64,000 bases of DNA from Massilia alkalitolerans DSM 17462 (GTDB lineage: Bacteria > Pseudomonadota > Gammaproteobacteria > Burkholderiales > Burkholderiaceae_D). The stretch spans positions 124,001 to 188,000 of the forward strand of contig NZ_ATYR01000004.1 of assembly GCF_000427785.1 (NCBI RefSeq), in the 5' to 3' direction. The position numbers and the translations under genes are program-made. Below the pieces are notes generated by a model. It did not search any database. It worked only from the letters and a program-made list of their open reading frames with translations, and had not been told where the DNA came from. Of this stretch, positions 55,527 to 64,000 are shown one piece after another. How positions within the stretch are numbered: position 1 is the first letter of the stretch; each line of letters starts with the position of its first letter.

Positions 55527-57206
55527 TCAAATCCGGCGACCGGTAAAGTTGCGGCTGCCCTGCTTGAAGCTCAAGGCCTGGCCCTCGAAACTGAGCTCGG
55601 CATCGACGTCGCGCGAAAAGAAGCGGGTTTCGCTCAGCGGGAAGATCTCGACCCGGCGCTGGCCGGTCGGCTGCACGAAGTAGCGGCTGCCCTCGCGCGT
55701 CACCTCGAACACCATGCCCGGCTGGATCTCGTAGCGGCCGGCATGCGCGTCAAAAGCGGCGTCCGCGATCTTCGCCACGATCCGCGGCGCCGGCGCCTCG
55801 CCGCTGCGCACGTGCTTCAGCGCCCTGCCGTCCTGGTGGTAGGTCACGCCCGTCACCTTGCCGGCAGGGTTGCCACCCTCGCGCTGGAACACGAACCAGT
55901 CGGCCGTATCCGGCACGAAGAACGCGTTGGCCGACATGGGCTTCAAGACCAGGGGCCCGCGGCCGGCGCGCTGCAGCGACAAGAACTCGCCGTCGCGGCG
56001 GAAGACGCGTTGCGTATCCTTGTCGAGGCTGTACACGCCCGCCACCGCGTCCAGCGCCGCGGCATCGAGCGCCACCTCGCGGAATTCCGGCAGCGGCTTG
56101 CCGATGGCGACGGCGGCCGCCCTGCGCGCCACAACGTCCGGCACCACCATGCCGGCGTCGCCGTTGGTCAGCACCGCCACGTACACGCCCTTGTTGGGCA
56201 GGCGCAGGCCATACGAGCGAAAGCCCCGGGTCGAACCGCTGTGGCCAATGGTCGGCTCGCCCTGGATCAGGGTCAGCTCCCAGCCATAGCCGTAGTGGCT
56301 GTCCTTGCCATCGCTCAGGCGGTAGGAGGTGAAGGCGCGTTGCCAGGTGGCCGGCTTGAGCAGCTTCTTGCCGACGGCCGCATCCCATTTCGCCAGGTCG
56401 TCCACGGTCGACATCAGTTCGCCGGCAGCATAGGACTGGTTCTTGCCGAGCGGCCGGGCCGGGCCAAACCCTTTTTCAAGCGGGGAATGGCCGGCGGCGC
56501 TCGGCCACGCGCTGCGCTCGTGGCCTTCGTAGGCGGTGTGCTCCATCCCGAGGGGCACGAAGATGCGCTGCTCCAGGAACTGGTGGTAGGGCAGGCCGGA
56601 GACCTTCTCGATAATGGCCCCGAGCAGGTAGTAGCCCGAATTGTTGTAGCGCCAGGTGCTGCCCGGCTCGAACTGCAGCGGGTCGTTCTTGAACGAGTCG
56701 ATCTGGGCCGCCACCGTGATGTCCTGCGGCGCGCGCTGCGGGAAGCCCGGCTTGCCGGTATAGCTGACGATGCCCGAGGTGTGTGTCAGCAGGTGTTCGA
56801 TGGTGATCTTCTTGCCCTGGGTCGGGTAGTCCGGCAGGTATTTGGTGATCTCGTCGTCGACCGACAGCTTGCCTTCGTCCGCCAGCAGCAGGATGCCGGT
56901 GGCGGTGAACTGCTTGGTCATCGAACCGATGCGCATGGCCATTTCGGGCGCCATTTTCACGCCCTTGGTGGTGTCGGCCATGCCATAGGCGCGGCGCAGG
57001 ACGGTCTGGCCATCCTTGACGACCAGGACGACGCCACCTGGCGCCTCGGCGGGGAAATAGGGAGCGACGGTGGCGTGCAGGCGGAAGGACAGGTCGTCGA
57101 GGGCGCGCTTGCTGAGCGGCTTGTCCTGCTTGGCGTCGGCAGCGAAGGCGGCCTGCGGCGTGCAGAGGAGCAGCGCGGCGGCACAGATGGCGGTACGAAT
57201 GAACAT
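55527..57206 (-). CDS. Serine hydrolase (beta-lactamase/esterase fold), exported, copy 2
   Basis: 559 residues, a tandem paralog of the previous gene with the same layout: signal peptide (MFIRTAICAAALLLCTPQAAFA), SMTK, YNN in YRYNNSGYYLLG, and GHSGSTRGF in place of HGGG, then the same C-terminal modules (VFRRDGEFLSLQRAG). The HxG motif change suggests a different substrate. Start at 57206 rather than 57215, because AGGA is then 9 bases away and the N-terminus matches copy 1. Confidence 0.85.
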   Translation of the reverse strand: MFIRTAICAAALLLCTPQAAFAADAKQDKPLSKRALDDLSFRLHATVAPYFPAEAPGGVVLVVKDGQTVLRRAYGMADTTKGVKMAPEMAMRIGSMTKQFTATGILLLADEGKLSVDDEITKYLPDYPTQGKKITIEHLLTHTSGIVSYTGKPGFPQRAPQDITVAAQIDSFKNDPLQFEPGSTWRYNNSGYYLLGAIIEKVSGLPYHQFLEQRIFVPLGMEHTAYEGHERSAWPSAAGHSPLEKGFGPARPLGKNQSYAAGELMSTVDDLAKWDAAVGKKLLKPATWQRAFTSYRLSDGKDSHYGYGWELTLIQGEPTIGHSGSTRGFRSYGLRLPNKGVYVAVLTNGDAGMVVPDVVARRAAAVAIGKPLPEFREVALDAAALDAVAGVYSLDKDTQRVFRRDGEFLSLQRAGRGPLVLKPMSANAFFVPDTADWFVFQREGGNPAGKVTGVTYHQDGRALKHVRSGEAPAPRIVAKIADAAFDAHAGRYEIQPGMVFEVTREGSRYFVQPTGQRRVEIFPLSETRFFSRDVDAELSFEGQALSFKQGSRNFTGRRI

Positions 57207-57347
57207 GGTCGGCATTCCTTTCTTGTTATGGCGTGCCGTGACTGTACGTACGGGGCCGGGCCGGCTGCAATCGGCAGCCGATCAGCGGTCGTTCGGATGG
57301 GTCAAGTGGTGCCTATCCGGGGGCGAACGGGACCGCCCCGGCAGGGG

Positions 57348-57710
57348 TCAAGGCAGGCGGGCGGCGAGGAACAGCCAGATCACGGTCATCACGAGGATGC
57401 CGGTGATGGTCACGCAGGTACCGGTGAAGAACAGGGCCGACAGCATAGTGGCGGACAGCACGCGCTCGAACAGGAAGCCGAGCGCGAAGTCGAAGGTGGC
57501 CAGCACCGACCAGCGCCGCATGTAGACCGGCAGGTAGCGGCTCATGCGCCGGTTATGCTCGCGCGCGGCGTGGCGCTCGTACAGGTTGCGCGCCCTGCTG
57601 ACGTCGCGGAACAGCCAGTCGAAGAAGAGGAAGCGGTACAAGGTTTGGCCGAAGCGGTCTTCCGCCGGCAGGGTTTGCTGCTGTTCGCGATGGTCTGGAG
57701 GGCTTGCCAT
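57348..57710 (-). CDS. Small two-helix membrane protein of unknown function
   Basis: 120 residues: a hydrophilic first half with many Arg and Glu (RNLYERHAAREHNRRMSRYLP) and two hydrophobic helices (FDFALGFLFERVLSATMLSALFF; TGILVMTVIWLFLAA). No domain recognised. It starts at 57710 and precedes the serine hydrolase pair on the same strand. Confidence 0.55.
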   Translation of the reverse strand: MASPPDHREQQQTLPAEDRFGQTLYRFLFFDWLFRDVSRARNLYERHAAREHNRRMSRYLPVYMRRWSVLATFDFALGFLFERVLSATMLSALFFTGTCVTITGILVMTVIWLFLAARLP

Positions 57711-57846
57711 GGTCGGCTCGAGCTGTCTCAACGCACAGGAGGCCATACTAAGCCCAAAACACCCACACACTCGTGCGCCAGCTAACCGTGCGCCGTCATC
57801 TTCGTTACAGGCACTTGCGCAAAAACAATGTCAGACCTGACCCCCA

Positions 57847-57875
57847 TAAAAAAGGCAGCCCGCAGGCTGCCTCCT
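57847..57875 (-). terminator. Rho-independent terminator of the atp operon
   Basis: Read on the minus strand, AGGCAGCC TGCG GGCTGCCT is followed by a run of T. The stem occupies 57853-57872. It lies 23 bp after the atpC stop and ends the ATP synthase transcript. Confidence 0.9.
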
Positions 57876-57895
57876 TGTACCGCGAAAGCGGATGC

Positions 57896-58318
57896 TTAGC
57901 GTCCTCGCGAACGCAGCTTCTGGATCGCCGCCAGCTGCGCGATCGCCGCGGCCATTTCGGCCTGGGCTTTCGCGTAGTCGATCTTCGACTCCTTGTTCAG
58001 CATCAGCTCTTCGGCCTGCTTCTTTGCTTCCAGTGCCTTCGCTTCGTCCAGGTCGCCACCGCGGATCGCGGTGTCGGCCAGCACGGTCACGCCGTTCGGC
58101 TGCACTTCGAGGATACCGCCTGCGACGAAGACGAACTCTTCGCCGCCGGCAGCCGTCTGGATCCGGACGGCACCTGGCCTGATGCGCGTGATCAGCGGGG
58201 TGTGGCGTGGGTAGATACCCAGCTCACCCGCTTCACCCGGCAGCGCGACGAAGGTAGCCAGGCCGGAGAAGATCTGCTCTTCGGCCGAGACCACGTCCAC
58301 TTGAATGGTGTTTGCCAT
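57896..58318 (-). CDS. atpC: F1Fo ATP synthase subunit epsilon
   Basis: 140 residues. N-terminal beta-sandwich: [45 protein letters not shown], then a C-terminal helical pair ([34 protein letters not shown]) that can regulate the enzyme. Last gene of the atp operon, just before the terminator. Confidence 0.96.
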   Translation of the reverse strand: MANTIQVDVVSAEEQIFSGLATFVALPGEAGELGIYPRHTPLITRIRPGAVRIQTAAGGEEFVFVAGGILEVQPNGVTVLADTAIRGGDLDEAKALEAKKQAEELMLNKESKIDYAKAQAEMAAAIAQLAAIQKLRSRGR

Positions 58319-58345
58319 GTCTGTCCTTCGGGTTAAGAATCTGGC

Positions 58346-59794
<1,449 letters not shown>

Positions 59795-60670
59795 TTAGAC
59801 GGCTGCTGCGCCGGAAACGATCTCGGAGAGTTCTTTGGTAATCGCTGCCTGGCGGGTCTTGTTGTAGACCAGCTTCAGGTCGCTGATGACACTACCGGCG
59901 TTGTCGCTCGCTGCCTTCATCGCCACCATGCGTGCCGACTGCTCGGACGCCAGGTTCTCGGCGACGGCCTGGTACACCAGCGCTTCCACATAACGCACCA
60001 GCAGTTCGTCGATGACGACGGCCGCTTCCGGTTCGTAGATGTAGTCCCAGCTGATACCGCCCTTGTCCGCTTCCATGTGCTTGGCCGGCAGCGGGAGCAG
60101 CTGCTCGACCATCGGTTCCTGCTTCATCGTGTTGATGAACTTGGTGTAGCACAGGTAGACAGCGTCGAGCTTGCCTTCCTGGTACGCGTCCAGCATCACT
60201 TTGACCGGGCCGATCAGCTTGTCCAGGTGCGGCGTATCGCCGAGCTGGGTCGCTTGCGAAACAACTTTCATGCCCATGCGGTTCAGGAAGCCCAGGCCCT
60301 TGTTGCCGATGGCAACTGCCTCGACGGTGTTACCTGCCTGCTCCATCTCGCGCGCCTTCAGCGTCACCTGGCGCAGCACGTTGGTGTTCATGCCGCCGCA
60401 CAGACCCTTGTCGGTCGTGACGACGATGAAACCCACGGCCTTCGCCTGCACGTGCTTGGCTTGCGCCATGAACGGGTGCGTGTATTCCGGGTTTGCGCCG
60501 GCCAGATTGGCGGTGATGGTACGAACCTTGTCACTGTAGGGACGGGCGGCGCGCATACGGTCCTGCGCCTTGCGCATTTTCGATGCGGCGACCATTTCCA
60601 TCGCCTTGGTGATCTTCTTCGTATTCTCTACGCTCTTGATCTTGCCACGAATCTCTTTGCCTACTGCCAT
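59795..60670 (-). CDS. atpG: F1Fo ATP synthase subunit gamma
   Basis: 291 residues, rotary shaft. N-terminal helix [36 protein letters not shown] and C-terminal helix [49 protein letters not shown] are the two coiled-coil ends. [16 protein letters not shown] is the conserved middle. Confidence 0.97.
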   Translation of the reverse strand: MAVGKEIRGKIKSVENTKKITKAMEMVAASKMRKAQDRMRAARPYSDKVRTITANLAGANPEYTHPFMAQAKHVQAKAVGFIVVTTDKGLCGGMNTNVLRQVTLKAREMEQAGNTVEAVAIGNKGLGFLNRMGMKVVSQATQLGDTPHLDKLIGPVKVMLDAYQEGKLDAVYLCYTKFINTMKQEPMVEQLLPLPAKHMEADKGGISWDYIYEPEAAVVIDELLVRYVEALVYQAVAENLASEQSARMVAMKAASDNAGSVISDLKLVYNKTRQAAITKELSEIVSGAAAV

Positions 60671-60726
60671 GAGTCCTTACTCCTTCCGCGCACCGGCACC
60701 GTGCTCACACGGCGCCGGCTTGACGA

Positions 60727-62268
60727 TTAATATGCGCCGGATTTCTTGAAATCAGCAATGGCGGCCGACAGCGCAGCTTCGCCGTCCTTGTCCAGTTGCT
60801 TGGTTTCGTCGATCTTCGACAGCAGCGCAGCGTGGCTCGACTTCAGGAAGTTGTGCAGGCCCTGCTCGAACGGCAGGACTTTCTTGACTTCGATGTCGTC
60901 CAGGTAGCCCTTGTTGACGGCGAACAGCGATGCGGCCATCAGCGAGGTCGACAGCGGCGAGAACTGCGGCTGCTTCAGCAGTTCGGTCACGCGTGCACCG
61001 CGGTCCAGCTGCTTGCGGGTCGATTCGTCCAGGTCCGATGCGAACTGCGCGAACGCAGCCAGTTCACGGTACTGCGCCAGGTCGGTACGGATACCGCCCG
61101 ACAGGCCCTTGATGACCTTGGTCTGGGCTGCGCCACCGACGCGCGACACCGAGATACCGGCGTTGATCGCAGGACGGATACCGGCGTTGAACAGCGAGGT
61201 CTCCAGGAAGATCTGGCCGTCGGTAATCGAAATCACGTTGGTCGGCACGAATGCCGAGACGTCGCCTGCCTGGGTTTCGATGATCGGCAGTGCGGTCAGC
61301 GAACCGGTCTTGCCGGTGACGGCGCCGTTGGTGAACTTCTCGACGTAGTCGGCGTTCACGCGTGCTGCGCGCTCCAGCAGACGGCTGTGCAGGTAGAACA
61401 CGTCGCCCGGGTAGGCTTCGCGGCCCGGCGGACGGCGCAGCAGCAGCGAGATCTGGCGGTAGGCAACGGCTTGCTTCGACAGGTCGTCATAGACGATCAG
61501 TGCGTCTTCGCCGCGGTCGCGGAAGTATTCGCCCATGGCGCAGCCCGAGTAGGCCGAGATGTACTGCATCGCAGCCGATTCCGAAGCGGAAGCGGCGACA
61601 ACGATGGTGTACTCCATCGCGCCGTGCTGTTCCAGCGAGCGGACGATGTTCTTGATGGTCGAAGCCTTCTGGCCGATTGCGACGTACACGCAGGTGACGC
61701 CCTGGCCCTTCTGGTTGATGATCGCATCGACAGCCACGGCCGACTTGCCGGTCTGGCGGTCGCCAATGATCAGCTCACGCTGGCCACGGCCGATCGGCAC
61801 CATTGCGTCGATCGACTTGATGCCGGTCTGCATCGGCTGCGAGACCGATTCACGGGCGATGACGCCCGGAGCGATCTTTTCGATCGGTGCGGTCAGGGTG
61901 GTGGCGATCGGACCCTTGCCGTCGATCGGCTGGCCCAGTGCGTTGACCACGCGGCCACGCAGTTCCGGACCGATCGGCACTTCCAGGATGCGGCCGGTGG
62001 TCTTGACGTTGTCGCCTTCCGAGATGTGCTCGTAGGCGCCCAGGATGACGGCGCCGACGGAGTCGCGCTCGAGGTTCATCGCCAGGCCGAAGGTGTTGCC
62101 AGGGAATTCCAGCATCTCGCCCTGCATCACGTCCGACAGACCATGGATGCGGCAGATACCGTCGGCGACGGAGATCACCGTGCCTTGATTGCGAACTTCA
62201 GCCGAACCTTCCAGACCCTGGATGCGGCTCTTGATCAGTTCGCTGATTTCAGAAGAATTAAGTTGCAT
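60727..62268 (-). CDS. atpA: F1Fo ATP synthase subunit alpha
   Basis: 513 residues, exactly the usual length. Starts [17 protein letters not shown]. Walker [16 protein letters not shown], the alpha signature [47 protein letters not shown] and [11 protein letters not shown] at the end. An upstream in-frame start would only add five residues (MELAL) and is not supported. Confidence 0.98.
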   Translation of the reverse strand: MQLNSSEISELIKSRIQGLEGSAEVRNQGTVISVADGICRIHGLSDVMQGEMLEFPGNTFGLAMNLERDSVGAVILGAYEHISEGDNVKTTGRILEVPIGPELRGRVVNALGQPIDGKGPIATTLTAPIEKIAPGVIARESVSQPMQTGIKSIDAMVPIGRGQRELIIGDRQTGKSAVAVDAIINQKGQGVTCVYVAIGQKASTIKNIVRSLEQHGAMEYTIVVAASASESAAMQYISAYSGCAMGEYFRDRGEDALIVYDDLSKQAVAYRQISLLLRRPPGREAYPGDVFYLHSRLLERAARVNADYVEKFTNGAVTGKTGSLTALPIIETQAGDVSAFVPTNVISITDGQIFLETSLFNAGIRPAINAGISVSRVGGAAQTKVIKGLSGGIRTDLAQYRELAAFAQFASDLDESTRKQLDRGARVTELLKQPQFSPLSTSLMAASLFAVNKGYLDDIEVKKVLPFEQGLHNFLKSSHAALLSKIDETKQLDKDGEAALSAAIADFKKSGAY

Positions 62269-62344
62269 GAGTGCTAACTCCAAATGTTTTTGATGCGTAG
62301 GGCAAGGGCGCTAGGGCCGGCGCGTGCTGCTAGATATCGATCGA

Positions 62345-62878
62345 TTACGACACCAGCGCAACTTGCATCTGTTGCAGCTTGGCGCGTACCGAGGTATCGA
62401 GCACTTCGTCGCCGACGACCACGCGCACACCACCGATCAGCGAAGGATCCACTGTCACCGTTGGGTTCAGCTTGCGGCCAAATTTCTTTTCCAGCGTAGC
62501 GACCAGCTGGGCCAGCTGGTCACCCGAGATCTCGAAGGCGCTGAAGATCGCCGCATCGGCGGCACCTTCGTTGGCGTTCTTCAGTGCCGCGAACTGGGCG
62601 GCGATTTCGGGCAGCAGGGTGACGCGGCCGTTTTCGGCCAGCATCGCGATAAAGTTCTTCGCTTCAGCGTTCAGCGGCGACTTGACCAGGGACGCAATCG
62701 TGTCGGCCAGCTGGGCGGCGGTGACCTTCGGGTTGGCGGCGAAAGCCTGCACTTCCGGATTGGCGCCGATCTGGCCCAATTCGGCAGTGACGGCCGACCA
62801 GGCGGCCACGTCGCCCGATTGGGCGACACGGTACAGCGCTTCGGCGTAAGGGCGGGCGACGGTTGCGAGTTCAGCCAT
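62345..62878 (-). CDS. atpH: F1Fo ATP synthase subunit delta
   Basis: 177 residues. [18 protein letters not shown] at the N-terminus and the C-terminal [43 protein letters not shown], a signature of the delta/OSCP stator subunit. Starts two bases after the atpF stop. Confidence 0.96.
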   Translation of the reverse strand: MAELATVARPYAEALYRVAQSGDVAAWSAVTAELGQIGANPEVQAFAANPKVTAAQLADTIASLVKSPLNAEAKNFIAMLAENGRVTLLPEIAAQFAALKNANEGAADAAIFSAFEISGDQLAQLVATLEKKFGRKLNPTVTVDPSLIGGVRVVVGDEVLDTSVRAKLQQMQVALVS

Positions 62879-62880
62879 GA

Positions 62881-63351
62881 TCAGAGCTCGGTCGACAGTT
62901 TCGACAGCAGGTCGGCGTGGACCGCTGGGTTCACTTCACGCTTCAGGATCTGCTCGGCGCCTTGCACTGCCAGCGAGGCGACCTGTGCGCGCAGTTCTTC
63001 GCGGGCGCGGGTCACTTGCTGCTCGGCGTCGGCCTGGGCGGCAGCGACGATACGGGCGGCTTCTTCGGCAGCGGTTGCCTTGGCTGCGTCGATGATCTGG
63101 GCAGCGCGCTTTTCAGCGTCGGCGATGCGCTTCTGGACTTCGTCACGGGCGCCGGCCATTTCGGCCTGCACACGCTTTTCTGCGGCGGCCAGGTCGGCCT
63201 TGCCACGATCGGCTGCTGCCAGGCCATTCGCAATCCTCTCAGCACGCTCGTCGAGTGCTTTCATCAGTGGCGGCCACACGAACTTCATCGTGAAGGCGGC
63301 CAGGATGAGGAAGACCACGAGCTGTGCAAACATCGTTGCGTTAAGGTTCAC
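62881..63351 (-). CDS. atpF: F1Fo ATP synthase subunit b
   Basis: 156 residues. N-terminal transmembrane helix [40 protein letters not shown], then a long Ala- and charge-rich helix that dimerises and forms the peripheral stalk. Confidence 0.97.
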   Translation of the reverse strand: MNLNATMFAQLVVFLILAAFTMKFVWPPLMKALDERAERIANGLAAADRGKADLAAAEKRVQAEMAGARDEVQKRIADAEKRAAQIIDAAKATAAEEAARIVAAAQADAEQQVTRAREELRAQVASLAVQGAEQILKREVNPAVHADLLSKLSTEL

Positions 63352-63427
63352 GGTATTTTCCTTATTACAGAAACACGGATGCCGAACCGGATCCGGTTCG
63401 GCTCTTCAATGCGTCAAGACGTGTGTC

Positions 63428-63685
<258 letters not shown>

Positions 63686-63756
63686 TTAATTTAAAAACTA
63701 GATTAAAAACTACAACTTCTTTACAACCACTATCTGTTCGATGCTTGCGGCGCCGA

Positions 63757-64000
<244 letters not shown>

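Noticed and set aside
55473..57785. 770-codon plus-strand frame opposite the second serine hydrolase
   Set aside because: Antisense shadow; its Arg- and His-rich translation lacks any domain, while the minus strand encodes the hydrolase with signal peptide and motifs.

Overview
The window is a 64 kb piece of a high-GC betaproteobacterial chromosome. Gene content and order (phaA-phaB, minCDE, hemA-prfA-dsbB-prmC, an E. coli-type gshA, slmA, a pabB-pabC fusion, a complete atpBEFHAGDC-type operon, PEP-CTERM proteins) fit Oxalobacteraceae, most likely Massilia or a close relative. The genus is inferred from protein resemblance and was not tested by a search.

Layout. (1) 1-1764: a proline iminopeptidase cut by the window edge and a D-serine dehydratase-like PLP enzyme. 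(2) 2098-9140: an accessory, locally AT-rich bacteriocin/microcin locus. It has a membrane fusion protein, a C39-peptidase ABC exporter, two small precursors with double-glycine leaders, a third tiny membrane protein, two IS5-family remnants whose 3' ends face each other across the cassette, and a second exporter copy that has lost its 5' part. (3) 9234-13404: PHB precursor synthesis (phaB, phaA) and the Min division-site system. (4) 13436-23805: a DUF697-like protein, an orphan OmpR-type regulator, the hemA/prfA/dsbB/prmC group, a DUF885 protein, gshA, a histone-deacetylase-fold protein with its active site apparently erased, and an ElaA-type acetyltransferase. (5) 23802-28191: surface or secreted proteins (PEP-CTERM, HAF repeat), an FKBP lipoprotein and the Kup potassium transporter. 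(6) 28357-46900: mixed housekeeping genes (rarD, ettA, alkB, MgtC-like, aminopeptidase P, hpt, nitronate monooxygenase-like, MBL hydrolase, HAD-UbiA fusion, PHB depolymerase-like esterase, argB). This stretch also holds a REP-associated transposase, an inverted REP pair and an unusual array with 11-12 bp periodicity. (7) 46944-57710: tRNA-Thr, TraB/GumN protein, nucleotidase, slmA, pabBC, OmpW, glutathione peroxidase, amidase and tandem serine hydrolases. (8) 57896-64000: the F1Fo ATP synthase operon on the minus strand, with atpB cut by the window end.

The most interesting region is the bacteriocin cassette at 6050-6779. Both precursors carry a short leader ending in Gly-Gly, fit for the C39 exporter encoded upstream, and glycine-zipper membrane helices typical of two-peptide bacteriocins. 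The third small protein has no leader but repeats the same GxxxGWxxG helix signature as peptide 1, so it may be a self-protection (immunity) protein that mimics the toxin. Other points worth a second look are the catalytically degenerate deacetylase homologue (22322-23314), the array at 34602-34747, and a minimal PEP-CTERM-like peptide at 25445-25627.
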